Source: Lachnospiraceae bacterium (GTDB lineage: Bacteria; Bacillota; Clostridia; Lachnospirales; Lachnospiraceae). From it: a stretch of DNA of 43,382 bases. A program made the position numbers and the translations under genes. Shown here piece by piece: positions 16,706 to 26,138 of the stretch (position 1 is the stretch's first letter; every line of letters begins with the position of its first letter). Location of the stretch: NCBI GenBank assembly GCA_017440575.1, contig JAFSGY010000080.1, positions 1 through 43,382 on the forward strand, written 5' to 3'. The notes beneath the pieces are model-generated. The model was not told where the DNA came from, did no database searches, and saw nothing but the letters and a program-made list of their open reading frames with translations.

Positions 16706-17932
16706 ATGGGATTTGATAGAGAAAAATTAAAACAAATAAGAAGAATGATATTGTATATTGCACTCATTGTACTGGTTTTGATTTATAGTGATGAAGTGTT
16801 TGGTGCAATAGGAGTGTTTATTGGTTTTATGAAACCATTTATTTATGGTGGGGTGATAGCCTTCATCTTAAATATACCGTTGCGTTTCATAGAGAATAGA
16901 ATATTTAGGAAATGGACAGGCAAGTTGGCAGAAAAACTGAAACGTCCGATAGGAATTGTACTGAGTATTTTGTTTGTCGTATTGATTCTGAATATCGTTA
17001 TTATGACAGTTGCACCGCAGCTGGGGAAAACGCTGGTAGAGCTTGGAACGCAGATTCCGGTGTTTGCAGAAGAGGTTGTAGTTAAGCTGGAAGCTGTCAG
17101 TGTAGAATATCCGCAATTGGAAAAGTATGTAGCAGATTTAGAAAATATAGAAATAGATTGGCAGTCTGCATTGGATAGCCTGATACAGTTTTTGAAAAAT
17201 GGAATGACGAATGTTCTTTCATCAACAGTAACGATGGCGGGAAGCATTATTGGTGGAGTCATGAATTTGTTTATTGGATTCATCTTTGCTATCTATATTT
17301 TGGGGCAGAAGGAAGTTCTGTGTAATCAGGGGAAGAGAATTGTTTCGGCATTTTGTTCAGAAAGAGCAGAACGTTTTGTATTAAAGGTATGTTCTATAGC
17401 AAATAGAAATTTTTCGAATTTTATTAGTGGTCAGTGTACAGAGGCTGTCATTCTTGGAAGCATGTTTGTGATTGCGATGACTATTTTTAGGATGCCATAT
17501 GCTCTTTTGGTTGGTGTTCTGATTGCTTTTACCGCGTTAATACCAATCGTAGGTGCTTTTATAGGATGCTTTGTAGGTGCTTTTTTGATTATGGTAAATA
17601 ACCCGATGCAGGCGCTTATCTTTATCGTTATGTTCCTCGTTATTCAGCAGATTGAAGGAAATCTTATTTATCCAAAGGTTGTGGGTAATAAGGTCGGACT
17701 TCCTTCTATCTGGGTATTGATGGCGGTAAGTATCGGTGGAAGCCTTTTTGGTGTGGCAGGTATGCTGTTTTTTATTCCATTAATATCGACCTTTTATATA
17801 TTGCTTCGTGATACGGTAAATGAGAGAAATGCCAGAAAACAGAAAAAAGAGAAGAAACCATATTATCATAATACAGGTAATAAGAAGAAATATTATAAAT
17901 CGAATCATAATCAAGGAAAAAAGGATGTCTGA
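16706..17932 (+). CDS. AI-2E family (PerM/YdbI-type) membrane transporter
   Basis: This 408-aa integral membrane protein belongs to the AI-2E/TerC-unrelated PerM family, whose members include TqsA, a proposed autoinducer-2 exporter, and Na+/H+ antiporters. It shows an N-terminal two-helix block (about 18-60), a third helix, an extended soluble segment (about 100-165), and a C-terminal helical bundle with the family's conserved block GVLIAFTALIPIVGAFIGCF and later GNLIYPKVVGNKVGLP, the most diagnostic motif. The tail is very Lys and Tyr rich. ATG 16685 is in frame, but GAGGAG 6 bases ahead of ATG 16706 and the mapped promoter favour the later start. The transported compound is not predictable. 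The gene stands alone between a promoter and a terminator. Confidence 0.88.
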   Translation: MGFDREKLKQIRRMILYIALIVLVLIYSDEVFGAIGVFIGFMKPFIYGGVIAFILNIPLRFIENRIFRKWTGKLAEKLKRPIGIVLSILFVVLILNIVIMTVAPQLGKTLVELGTQIPVFAEEVVVKLEAVSVEYPQLEKYVADLENIEIDWQSALDSLIQFLKNGMTNVLSSTVTMAGSIIGGVMNLFIGFIFAIYILGQKEVLCNQGKRIVSAFCSERAERFVLKVCSIANRNFSNFISGQCTEAVILGSMFVIAMTIFRMPYALLVGVLIAFTALIPIVGAFIGCFVGAFLIMVNNPMQALIFIVMFLVIQQIEGNLIYPKVVGNKVGLPSIWVLMAVSIGGSLFGVAGMLFFIPLISTFYILLRDTVNERNARKQKKEKKPYYHNTGNKKKYYKSNHNQGKKDV

Positions 17933-17949
17933 TAGCGGGCATCTTTTTT
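17917..17949 (+). terminator. Terminator overlapping the end of the AI-2E transporter gene
   Basis: AAAAAAGGATGTC pairs with GGCATCTTTTTT through a stem with G-T wobbles; the T-run is at 17944-17949. The stop codon TGA (17930-17932) begins the loop. Confidence 0.75.
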
Positions 17950-17988
17950 ATATGGGCGAATTCACATTGTATAATTGTTTTATTTTGG

Positions 17989-18017
17989 TTGAATTAAATA
18001 AACAGTTAATGTAAAAT
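17989..18017 (+). promoter_or_regulatory. Promoter of the binding protein-chemoreceptor pair
   Basis: TTGAAT (17989-17994) and TAAAAT (18012-18017) are separated by exactly 17 bases, about 90 bases before the GTG start of the solute-binding protein. Confidence 0.6.
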
Positions 18018-18106
18018 ATAAGTAATGTATATTCAGATAAATACAGATGAAATAAAATAAAAACTCAAAATATAGTCATAAGACTGTTGGGAAAGGGAGA
18101 ATTAGC

Positions 18107-19393
18107 GTGAAAAAGAAATTACTTGCGTTATTGCTGTCGGGATCTGTATTATCAATGACGTTGGCTGGATGTGGTAATAGTCAGGCAACGGAAGAGATAA
18201 CAGTAACAGAGAATGAAAATGTAGAAACAAAACAGGATGAGGGGCTTGAATCAGGTAAGGTTGAACTGACTGTCTGGGCAGAAGAAAACAATTTTGAAAT
18301 GCTAGAGGGAATGTTTGAAACCTTCAAGCAGGAGTATGCAGGACAAGCGGAATTTGAGATTACACTTGTTCAGCAGGCAGATGCAGAAACAAAAAATGTT
18401 ATGCTGGGTGATATTCACAATGCGGCAGACGTGGTATCCTTACCGGATGACCAGTTACTTGGTATGATTGCAGCAGGAGCGTTATCACCGGTTCCGAATG
18501 CAGATGAAGTGAGCAAGGCTAATCTGGCAGAAGCAGTTGCGGCAGCTACGTATAAGGATACTTTGTTTGCTTATCCATATACAGCGGATAATGGCTATTT
18601 CCTGTATTATGATAAGGATTATTTTACAGAAGCAGATGTTCAGACACTGGATGGTATCTTAGCAGTAGCAGAAGCAAACGAGAAAAAGTTTTCGATGGAG
18701 TTCAGCTCCGGATGGTATTTGTACTCTTTCTTTGGCGGAACAGGTATGGAATTTGGAATTAATGAAGATGGAGTTACGAACTACTGTAACTGGAATACCA
18801 CAGAAGGTGCTGTAAAGGGTACTGATGTTGCGGAGGCACTGCTGAAGATTACGGCAAGTCCGTCGTTTTTATCACAGGGAGATAGTCTTTTTGTAGAAGG
18901 AGCTGCTTCCGGAGAAGTAATTGCGGGAATCAGTGGTGTTTGGAATGCGGTTGCTATTCAGGAGGCATGGGGAAAAGATTATGGAGCATGTAAGCTTCCT
19001 ACCTATACTTGTGCAGGTAAGCAGATTCAGATGTCATCCTTTACCGGATATAAGTTGATGGGTGTGAATGCATATTCAGACCATGTGGAATGGGCTCATA
19101 AGCTGGCAGATTGGATTACAAATGAACAGAATCAGACGGTTCGGTTTGAACAGAGAAGTCAAGGACCTTCTAATATTAAGGCAGCAGCTTCGGATGCAGT
19201 TGCAAAGGTTCCTGCTATAGCAGCAGTTATTGAACAGTCACAATATGGTACCTTGCAGAGAGTAGGTAATCTATATTGGGATGCATGTACTAGATTCTCA
19301 GAAACAATTGTAGCAGGTAATCCGAATGGTCTGCCACTACAGGATATTATGGATAATATGGTTGCCGGTATTACGGCTTCAACAGTACAATAA
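18107..19393 (+). CDS. Extracellular solute-binding lipoprotein (MalE-like, ABC family 1)
   Basis: This 428-aa protein is a secreted, lipid-anchored binding protein of the sugar-binding family 1 fold. The signal is typical: KKKLLALLLSG, a hydrophobic core, and lipobox LAGC with the lipidated Cys near residue 22, followed by an acidic linker. VELTVWAEENNFEMLEGMFE opens the mature domain, as in maltodextrin-binding proteins, and ISGVWNAVAIQEAWG and GYKLMGVNAYSDHVEWA are family-like blocks. The start is GTG at 18107 with GGGAG 7 bases upstream. No permease or ATPase gene is present; instead a chemoreceptor follows 15 bases later, suggesting that this protein may present its ligand to that receptor. 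It could also serve a transporter encoded elsewhere. Confidence 0.88.
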   Translation: MKKKLLALLLSGSVLSMTLAGCGNSQATEEITVTENENVETKQDEGLESGKVELTVWAEENNFEMLEGMFETFKQEYAGQAEFEITLVQQADAETKNVMLGDIHNAADVVSLPDDQLLGMIAAGALSPVPNADEVSKANLAEAVAAATYKDTLFAYPYTADNGYFLYYDKDYFTEADVQTLDGILAVAEANEKKFSMEFSSGWYLYSFFGGTGMEFGINEDGVTNYCNWNTTEGAVKGTDVAEALLKITASPSFLSQGDSLFVEGAASGEVIAGISGVWNAVAIQEAWGKDYGACKLPTYTCAGKQIQMSSFTGYKLMGVNAYSDHVEWAHKLADWITNEQNQTVRFEQRSQGPSNIKAAASDAVAKVPAIAAVIEQSQYGTLQRVGNLYWDACTRFSETIVAGNPNGLPLQDIMDNMVAGITASTVQ

Positions 19394-19408
19394 TAGGAGG
19401 AAGAAAAG

Positions 19409-21145
19409 ATGGGAAAGAAAAGACGTATAAGCATTACAACCGTTATTCTGATTCCGGTTTTTGTACTAGGAATTGTATGTGTGATTTCCAGTGCTCAGGC
19501 TATTTCTAATATAAAGAAAGTAAATGCGAATGCAAGTGAGATTGCAGATGAATATATGACCAGTATTTCTAAACTGAGTGAGATTCAGAAGGAGACACAA
19601 GCAGTACATAGTAAAGGATTATCTCATATTATAGCAACAGATCTTGATACCATGATTGCCATGGTAGACTCTATCAGAGCAGAACAAAAGGTCTTGGAAG
19701 GATATCTTGATGAATATGAGAAGAATTATTTATTAGAAGAGGATAGAACAGCCTTTGAATTAATTGTAAGCAATTATGAGGGAATGAAATACGAGATTGC
19801 TAATATGATGGCATATAGTGCAAATAATGAGAAGGTTGCAGCACATGATCTCGCAAATGGATTGATTGCAGAATACAGTAATGCGATTCAGGAACAGATT
19901 GAGTTGATTAATAGTAATGCAACAGCGGCAGCGGCTGATACAAGAACGCAGCTGTCAGATGTATATAATAGTTCTGTTGTAAGCGGTTTTATTACAATAG
20001 GGGTCAGTGTATTATCATTAGCAGCTTCCTTGCTTTGCGTATTGGTTCTGGTTATCAGACCAATTGCAGGAACCAATAAGCAGATTAGAAATATTATCTC
20101 TGATATTGACAGAAATGAAGGCGATTTAACAAAGCGTGTTAATATTGCAGCGATTCGAGAAGTAGCCGAGCTTGGAAATGGTTTTAATACCTTTATGGAT
20201 AAATTACAGAATATCTTGAAGCTGATTATTGAGAACACAAACGAAATGAGAGTTGTAGTGGATGAGGTTCAGGAAAGTGTGCGCACTTCGAATGACAGTG
20301 CGTCAGACCTTTCAGCAGTAACAGAAGAGCTTGCGGCAACGATGCAGGAGGTAGGAAATTCTACTGGAGTTATTAATCGAAATGTAGATTCTGTTCGTAG
20401 TGAGGTTGAGGAAATTGCAGATAAGTCCAGCAGCATTAATGAGTATTCCAAAGGCATGAAGGTAAATGCAGATAAGATGGAAAATGATGCAAAGTCAACC
20501 ATGCAGGAAACAGGTACAAAGGTACAAGAGATTCTTGATGTATTGAATCAGGCGATTGAAGACAGTAAGAGTGTAGATCAGGTTAACAGTCTTACAAATG
20601 AAATTCTTAGTATTTCAAGCCAGACGAATCTTCTTGCGTTAAATGCTTCTATTGAGGCTGCAAGAGCAGGAGAAGCAGGAAAAGGCTTTGCAGTAGTTGC
20701 GGATGAGATTCGTCAATTGGCAGATTCAAGCCGTGATACAGCAAACAGAATTCAGGAAATCAACGTTGTTGTTACACAGGCAGTACATAATCTTGCTGGC
20801 AATGCGAATAACCTTGTAGAGTATCTGAATGAATCCATTCTTCCTGAATTTGGGAATTTCGTGGAAAGTGGTGTTCAGTATAGAGAGAATGCAGCCTATA
20901 TTGAAGGTGTAATGAACGAATTTGCAGAAAAAACCGATGCTTTGAAAAAAGCAATGGATGAAATTGCAACCTCTATTAATACCATTACAAATGCAATTGA
21001 TGAAGGTGCAGAGGGTGTTAACGGAGCAGCAGAGAGCACACAGATGCTTGTTGTGGATATGGAGAAGATTAGTAATCGTATGGATGTAAACGAAAAGATT
21101 GCAGGTGTTCTTCAACAGGGAACCGCTATTTTTACAAAATTTTAA
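19409..21145 (+). CDS. Methyl-accepting chemotaxis protein
   Basis: This 578-aa transmembrane chemoreceptor has a first membrane helix (about 8-28), an extracytoplasmic four-helix-bundle-like domain (about 30-190), a second membrane helix (about 192-216), a HAMP segment (about 217-275, with NEGDLTKRV) and a cytoplasmic signalling coiled coil. The hairpin tip that binds CheA and CheW is clear: [20 protein letters not shown] then [20 protein letters not shown]. Gln/Glu pairs in the flanking helices are likely methylation sites. AGGAGG lies 8 bases ahead of ATG. It is cotranscribed with the binding protein 15 bases upstream, so the receptor may detect ligand-loaded binding protein. A long hairpin follows it. 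Confidence 0.95.
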   Translation: MGKKRRISITTVILIPVFVLGIVCVISSAQAISNIKKVNANASEIADEYMTSISKLSEIQKETQAVHSKGLSHIIATDLDTMIAMVDSIRAEQKVLEGYLDEYEKNYLLEEDRTAFELIVSNYEGMKYEIANMMAYSANNEKVAAHDLANGLIAEYSNAIQEQIELINSNATAAAADTRTQLSDVYNSSVVSGFITIGVSVLSLAASLLCVLVLVIRPIAGTNKQIRNIISDIDRNEGDLTKRVNIAAIREVAELGNGFNTFMDKLQNILKLIIENTNEMRVVVDEVQESVRTSNDSASDLSAVTEELAATMQEVGNSTGVINRNVDSVRSEVEEIADKSSSINEYSKGMKVNADKMENDAKSTMQETGTKVQEILDVLNQAIEDSKSVDQVNSLTNEILSISSQTNLLALNASIEAARAGEAGKGFAVVADEIRQLADSSRDTANRIQEINVVVTQAVHNLAGNANNLVEYLNESILPEFGNFVESGVQYRENAAYIEGVMNEFAEKTDALKKAMDEIATSINTITNAIDEGAEGVNGAAESTQMLVVDMEKISNRMDVNEKIAGVLQQGTAIFTKF

Positions 21146-21164
21146 ATTACTGGCATGATGATGG

Positions 21165-21215
21165 AATCACGGTCACTCTGGATAACTTGTATAAGAGAAA
21201 CAGAGGACCGTGATT
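21165..21215 (+). terminator. Long hairpin after the chemoreceptor gene
   Basis: AATCACGGTC (21165-21174) pairs perfectly with GACCGTGATT (21206-21215), with an inner CTCTG/CAGAG stem. The following T-run is broken (TACATTTTAT), so it is a probable terminator with an atypical tail. Confidence 0.65.
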
Positions 21216-21333
21216 TACATTTTATATAGAGTCTGCTAGACTTAAAGTGTTGGTAATTGTATAGGAATTGTGTGTTAAGCTTGTATAATTACGAATATTT
21301 TGAACATGGATGGAAAAAGAGGTCAGACAGAAT

Positions 21334-21960
21334 ATGAAGAGATGCATTATCATAGGAGCAGGCGAATTCTACGAAAAAATATGGGATTATGAGAAAGAGG
21401 ATTTCCTGATTGCGGCAGATGGTGGCTTTGAACATCTTAGAAAGATGGGAGTAATGCCGAATCTGTTAATTGGTGATATGGATTCGATAGAGCAGGAATA
21501 TACTGGTCTTGAAGTAGAGGTTAAGCGACTTCCGCGGGAAAAGGATGATACGGATATGTTGGCAGCAATTAAAGAAGGTCTTGCGCAGGGATGTAAGGAA
21601 TTTATCATCTATGGAGCTTTAGGTGGAGAACGCATCGATCATTCTATTGCAAATTTGCAATGCCTGTTATATCTGCATCAGCATGGCGCGAAGGGGATAT
21701 TATATGGAGCACATGACAGAATAGAACTGTTATGTGATGGAAAAATAGAGTATCCGGCGACGATGAAGGGAATCCTTTCGGTGTTTGCCTTTTTCGGAGA
21801 TGCCAAGGGTGTGACAGAGCAGGGATTAAAATATTCTGTTCAGGATACGACGATAAAAATGGAATTTCCGATTGGAATTAGTAATGAATTTATCGGTAAG
21901 GAGAGCATGATAGAGGTAAAGGATGGCATGTTGCTGGTATGTATCCATGAAATAGATTAA
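21334..21960 (+). CDS. thiN: Thiamine pyrophosphokinase
   Basis: This enzyme transfers pyrophosphate from ATP to thiamine to give thiamine diphosphate in the cytosol. The 208-aa product shows the family's signature acidic blocks in order: IAADGGFEHL, IGDMDSI, KDDTDMLAAI and GALGGERIDHSIANLQCL, which bind Mg-ATP and thiamine, followed by the C-terminal beta domain (KGILSVFAFFGDAKGVTEQGL). ATG 21310 opens the same frame, but AAGAGGT at 21317-21323 lies inside it, 10 bases before ATG 21334, so I choose the later start. No TPP riboswitch is seen upstream. In many Firmicutes this gene follows rsgA and rpe; neither is next to it here. Confidence 0.92.
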   Translation: MKRCIIIGAGEFYEKIWDYEKEDFLIAADGGFEHLRKMGVMPNLLIGDMDSIEQEYTGLEVEVKRLPREKDDTDMLAAIKEGLAQGCKEFIIYGALGGERIDHSIANLQCLLYLHQHGAKGILYGAHDRIELLCDGKIEYPATMKGILSVFAFFGDAKGVTEQGLKYSVQDTTIKMEFPIGISNEFIGKESMIEVKDGMLLVCIHEID

Positions 21961-22007
21961 GTAGAATGATAAACACCTGTAGTAAGACGTATGGCGAGGA
22001 GTAATAT

Positions 22008-23045
22008 ATGATTTATACATTTTCACAATGGTTATTTTTCTTTTATATTTATTGTTTTATTGGTTGGATATGGGAGACCTGCTATGTCAGTGTGATGCAG
22101 GCAAAATGGGTGAACCGTGGATTTATGCGGGGACCATTTCTTCCGATTTATGGTTCGGGAGCTATTATCATACTTATTTTTACGTTGCCATTTCGAACAC
22201 AGGCGATTCCCGTGTTTTTCTTTGGAATGATAAGTGCGACGATATTGGAATATTGTACTGGTGCGGCGATGGAGAGGCTTTTTCATGTTCGTTATTGGGA
22301 TTATACGGGTAAGCCATTTAATGTAAACGGGCATATTTGTCTGATTTCTTCTTTGGCATGGGGGGGATTTTCCGTTATTCTTACCTTATATGGACATACT
22401 CCGATAGAAGGCTTTGTGCTCGGAATGAATCATAATCTGTTAGAATTTTTGGTGTTTATCCTGACAGTGGTAATATCGGTTGATATGTTTGAATCAGTAA
22501 GAGAGGCTTTGAACTTAAAGGAAATGCTGTTAAGCTTGGAGGAAAATAATGCGGAATTTAGAAGAATCCAGAAGCATATGGAAGTGATACAGGCATTTTA
22601 TGGAGCAGAGCTTAAGGAGAAGTCAGAGGTTGGCTTGAAGAAACTGAATGCGGCGATTTTTTCCGGTAAGGAATGGTATGATAAATATGGCATACATAAG
22701 AATCGTAAAAGTGTTACCAAGGCAGTATTTCTTGCTAACTTGGAGCGCACAAGAGCCTTGAAGGAAGAAACTTTACGACATCTGAGCGAGACCATGGAAG
22801 CGTATGCAGAGAAGATGAAGGGGTTTACGGAAAAGGATGAATCCGTATTGCAGGCGATTTCAGAGGCAAGAAGTATTATTTCTGGACAGAAACATAATAT
22901 TTTGAATATGAAAAATAAAGAATATGTCAGATTGAGAGCTTTATTGAAGAGAAATCCACATGCAGTATCTAGGATGCATGAGAACGCTTTTTACGAGATT
23001 ATGGAGATTACGGAAGAAGAAACATCAGATGAACCAAGGAGGTAG
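22008..23045 (+). CDS. Putative ABC transporter permease-like protein (CmpB/type IV family)
   Basis: The N-terminal part (about residues 1-165) carries five to six hydrophobic segments and the hallmark start of the ABC_trans_CmpB family: FYIYCFIGWIWETCYVS, then NRGFMRGPFLPIYGSGAI, then EYCTGAAMERLF. A predicted cytosolic helical region of about 180 residues, rich in Glu and Lys, follows; this is longer than in many family members. Despite the family name, biochemical function is unknown and no ATPase is adjacent. GAGGAG precedes the start by 6 bases. Its end contains the ribosome binding site of the hybrid kinase gene, which starts 5 bases later, so the two are very likely coupled and might share a signal. 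Confidence 0.75.
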   Translation: MIYTFSQWLFFFYIYCFIGWIWETCYVSVMQAKWVNRGFMRGPFLPIYGSGAIIILIFTLPFRTQAIPVFFFGMISATILEYCTGAAMERLFHVRYWDYTGKPFNVNGHICLISSLAWGGFSVILTLYGHTPIEGFVLGMNHNLLEFLVFILTVVISVDMFESVREALNLKEMLLSLEENNAEFRRIQKHMEVIQAFYGAELKEKSEVGLKKLNAAIFSGKEWYDKYGIHKNRKSVTKAVFLANLERTRALKEETLRHLSETMEAYAEKMKGFTEKDESVLQAISEARSIISGQKHNILNMKNKEYVRLRALLKRNPHAVSRMHENAFYEIMEITEEETSDEPRR

Positions 23046-23050
23046 GATGA

Positions 23051-24835
23051 TTGAATATCATACGCAGGTTTGGGGAATGGATAGATGAAAAATATCGAAC
23101 GCTTGATACACAGAGATTGGTTATGAATGCAATTCTGATTATTTCATTGTCGGCGTTGGTAGTCTTAATCAGCACAGAAGCAATGATGTATAGGGAAGAA
23201 GAAAGTGGTATCTTAGGGCTTTTTCTGATTATGCTGTTTTTAATGATTATGCTTTTGCTGGTCAATGTGTATCCGCAGAAGATAGGATTATGGTCAGCGA
23301 TTGTAACAATTCCGATTAATTTTGTATTTTTCCCATATCAATTTCTGATTGCTTCAGGTGGTGGAATCAAATCGGGTATGCCGATTTGGCTGACATTTGG
23401 GATTTTACTTGTATTTTTAATGACGGAGGGAATCTATTTTAAGATTTTATTACCATTGACGTTATTAGTAAATACAGGAATGATGATGTGGGCGTATCTG
23501 AACCCGGAGTTTGTACCGGAGAGAATGCTAAGAAATTATTATTATAATGATAATCTGATAGCGATGCTGGTGGTTGGTTGTTCCTGCGGTTTTGTATTGA
23601 AGTATCAGAAGATAGTGCAGAAGCGGCAGACACAGGTAATCGAGATTGCAAGACTAGCAGCGGAGCAGGAGAAGCAGAATGCGCAAAAAGCCAATCAGGC
23701 AAAGAGCAACTTCCTTACCAATATGTCACATGACATCAGAACGCCAATGAATGCGATTGTGGGAATGACAGATATTGCAAAGTATCATATTGATGATAAA
23801 GAGAAAGTAATGGAATGTCTGCAAGTAATCAATGCGTCATCCACACAGCTTTTTCAACTTCTCAATAATGTACTTGATATGTCGGAGATTGAGACACAGG
23901 GATTAAAGCTAAAGGAGATACCTTTTAATCTGGAGGAGCTTCTTGAAAATATAGAAGTTGTGGTCTGGCAGAGTGCAAGGAATAAGAAGATTGACCTGCA
24001 ATTTTATACGGATATTAAAAGTGGCAATTTGATTGGAGATCATGTCAGGTTACGCCAGATTCTGATGAATATTATTGGCAATAGTGTTAAGTTTACTCCG
24101 GCAGAAGGGCGCATTACGATTTCTGCAAGGCAGGTTGATAATGAAATGGATGAATTTGCTAATTTTGTATTTGAGATTGAAGATACAGGAATCGGCATGT
24201 CTCAGGAATTCATTGATAAGATATTTAACCGGTTTGAGCGTGAAGAAGGTCAGGATGTGAAAAAAATAGAAGGTAATGGCATAGGTATGAGCATTACCAA
24301 GGGCATTGCTGATGCGATGGGAGCAACGATTCAGGTTCAGAGCAAGCAGGGTGAAGGAAGTAAATTCACAATATACCTAAGAATGAAGGTGAATCAGAAT
24401 AGCAAAGAGGCAATGAAAAAGGATAAGGATGGAAGTATTGCCTTTGACGCATCCGGTAAGAAGATTCTGATTGTAGAAGATAATGAGATTAATATGGAAA
24501 TCATTAAGGGAATTCTGGAGCGAACCAAGGCGAAGATTGTCTGTGCATGGAGTGCAGAAGAGGCCTTGGAGATTATCGAGAATCAAGGCAAGGATTTCTT
24601 TGATATTATATTCATGGATATACAGCTTCCGGGTATGGATGGGTATAGTGCGGCGAGAAATATTCGCTGTCTGCCAAGGGAAGAGGCTATGACGGTACCG
24701 ATTCTTGCAATGACAGCCAATGCCTTTTCACAGGATGTAGAGAAAGCATTTCATGCAGGTATGAATGCACATATTGCAAAGCCGATTGATGTAGATGAGC
24801 TATTTCAAAAGCTGTATCATTTCTTATATACATAG
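23051..24835 (+). CDS. Hybrid histidine kinase with receiver domain
   Basis: This 594-aa membrane sensor kinase starts at TTG, supported by AGGAGGT at 23038-23044 overlapping the previous stop. Five or so hydrophobic segments (about 25-180) form an integral membrane sensor without a large external domain. Then come a coiled-coil linker, the HisKA box NMSHDIRTPMNAIVG with His227, and the ATPase domain: N-box IIGNSVKFTP, G1 EDTGIGM and G2 GNGIGMSI. The C-terminal receiver has Asp523 (IIFMDIQLPGMDG), the acidic pair in VEDN and the lysine in AKPID. All catalytic residues are present, in contrast to the kinase-like protein at 11050. The output partner is not encoded nearby. Confidence 0.93.
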   Translation: MNIIRRFGEWIDEKYRTLDTQRLVMNAILIISLSALVVLISTEAMMYREEESGILGLFLIMLFLMIMLLLVNVYPQKIGLWSAIVTIPINFVFFPYQFLIASGGGIKSGMPIWLTFGILLVFLMTEGIYFKILLPLTLLVNTGMMMWAYLNPEFVPERMLRNYYYNDNLIAMLVVGCSCGFVLKYQKIVQKRQTQVIEIARLAAEQEKQNAQKANQAKSNFLTNMSHDIRTPMNAIVGMTDIAKYHIDDKEKVMECLQVINASSTQLFQLLNNVLDMSEIETQGLKLKEIPFNLEELLENIEVVVWQSARNKKIDLQFYTDIKSGNLIGDHVRLRQILMNIIGNSVKFTPAEGRITISARQVDNEMDEFANFVFEIEDTGIGMSQEFIDKIFNRFEREEGQDVKKIEGNGIGMSITKGIADAMGATIQVQSKQGEGSKFTIYLRMKVNQNSKEAMKKDKDGSIAFDASGKKILIVEDNEINMEIIKGILERTKAKIVCAWSAEEALEIIENQGKDFFDIIFMDIQLPGMDGYSAARNIRCLPREEAMTVPILAMTANAFSQDVEKAFHAGMNAHIAKPIDVDELFQKLYHFLYT

Positions 24836-24861
24836 ACATTATTAAATGATTAATTGACAGG

Positions 24862-26061
24862 ATGAGAAAGATTATGAAAAGTGAGAGATTAAAGAGACTT
24901 GGTGAGATTTTAGAGGAAAGCGTAGCAAAACAGGAGATAGCAGGTGGCAATCTTTGTGTCATGCACAAAGGTCAGGAAGTGTATTATGCACAGGCAGGAT
25001 ATGCGAATATTGCAGAAAAGAAGAAAATGGAACGAGATACGATTGTAAGACTCTATTCTATGAGTAAACCTGTTACAGCGGCGGCAGTCATGCTCTTGGT
25101 GGAGCGTGGAGTGATTGATTTATGGGATCCATTGGAAAAGTATATTCCTGAGTTTGCTAATGCGACAGTAACGGCAGATAGATGGATAGACAAGGGGGCT
25201 GTCAAGGTAAAGCGCTCCGTGACGGTTAAGGATTGTATGAATATGACTTCCGGGCTGCCTTATGGTGGTGACGCGGATATTTCCAGTAACGATGTTGGAA
25301 TAGTATTCGAAGAACTGGACAAGAGATTGTACACAGACAAGCCAATGACCACGGTAGAGCTGGCAAAGAGACTTGGCGGTTGCAGATTGGATTTTCAGCC
25401 GGGTGAGGGCTGGAGATATGGAACCAGTGCAGATGTATTAGGCGCTGTAGTAGAAGTGGCAAGTGGTAGGCGTTTTGGAGCTTTTTTGGAGAAGGAATTC
25501 TTTCAACCTCTGGGTATGAAGGATACAGGATTTTCTGTGTCGGATGATAAGAAGGACAGACTGGCAGTAGTCTATGAAAGTACTTCGGAGGGGCTGGTAG
25601 AATATCATGGAAATCACTTAGGAATCTGTAATCATATGGATACAAAGATTGTCTTTGAGTCCGGCGGTGCAGGGCTGGTGTCTACACTGGATGATTATTG
25701 GCGTTTTACGCAGATGCTGATGCAAAAGGGGAGCTTTGATGGAAAGGAAATCCTTGCACCGAAAACGGTTGAGTATCTGGCAGGCTGTCATTTACAGCCA
25801 CAGCAACAGGTGATGATGAAGGATTGGGAGAATTTGTATGGCTTTTCGTATGGAAATCTGATGAGAGTATTAGTTGATCCGTCACTTACTATATTTAATG
25901 GTTCAGTGGGAGAATACGGATGGGATGGATGGCTTGGACCATATTTTGCGAATATGCCAAAGGAAGAAACAACCTTCCTTATGACAGTTCAGAGAAAAGA
26001 CAGTGGAACCTTTACGTTGACAAGAAAGCTTAGAAATGCTTTGGCGGCGGCGTTTGAATAA
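24862..26061 (+). CDS. Serine hydrolase of the beta-lactamase/class C esterase family
   Basis: The 399-aa product belongs to the beta-lactamase-related family that includes EstB-type esterases and D-aminopeptidase-like enzymes. The nucleophile motif SxxK is visible as SMSK in RLYSMSKPVTAAAVM (Ser near residue 69), the second motif as YGTSADVLG (Tyr near 193), and a late GGAGLVSTLDDYWRF block is typical of the family. There is no signal peptide, so it is cytosolic and unlikely to be a resistance beta-lactamase. The start is not settled: ATG 24862 or the in-frame ATG 24874; neither has a strong ribosome binding site. It is 26 bases after the hybrid kinase gene and may be cotranscribed with it. 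The substrate is unknown. Confidence 0.87.
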   Translation: MRKIMKSERLKRLGEILEESVAKQEIAGGNLCVMHKGQEVYYAQAGYANIAEKKKMERDTIVRLYSMSKPVTAAAVMLLVERGVIDLWDPLEKYIPEFANATVTADRWIDKGAVKVKRSVTVKDCMNMTSGLPYGGDADISSNDVGIVFEELDKRLYTDKPMTTVELAKRLGGCRLDFQPGEGWRYGTSADVLGAVVEVASGRRFGAFLEKEFFQPLGMKDTGFSVSDDKKDRLAVVYESTSEGLVEYHGNHLGICNHMDTKIVFESGGAGLVSTLDDYWRFTQMLMQKGSFDGKEILAPKTVEYLAGCHLQPQQQVMMKDWENLYGFSYGNLMRVLVDPSLTIFNGSVGEYGWDGWLGPYFANMPKEETTFLMTVQRKDSGTFTLTRKLRNALAAAFE

Positions 26062-26093
26062 GGTGGTTGTATGGTGAGTAGGTTTAATACAAC

Positions 26094-26131
26094 AAAATGG
26101 AGTGGTGTCTGAAAGGACAGCACTCCATTTT
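26094..26131. terminator. Bidirectional terminator between the serine hydrolase and ABC exporter genes
   Basis: AAAATGGAGTG (26094-26104) pairs perfectly with CACTCCATTTT (26121-26131), with an inner TGTC/GACA pairing. A and T runs on both sides allow use by both convergent genes. Confidence 0.88.
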
Positions 26132-26138
26132 CGTGTCA

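Noticed and set aside
17820-18014. 64-codon frame across the end of the AI-2E transporter gene and its terminator
   Set aside because: It runs through the terminator and promoter regions and has no ribosome binding site or recognisable features.
21146-21333. TPP riboswitch before the thiamine pyrophosphokinase gene
   Set aside because: The conserved CUGAGA and associated thi-box features are absent; the region contains the hairpin at 21165-21215 and nothing else clear.
24862-26061. Antibiotic-resistance beta-lactamase
   Set aside because: SMSK and YGTS motifs fit the broad beta-lactamase-related hydrolase family, but there is no signal peptide and no resistance context.
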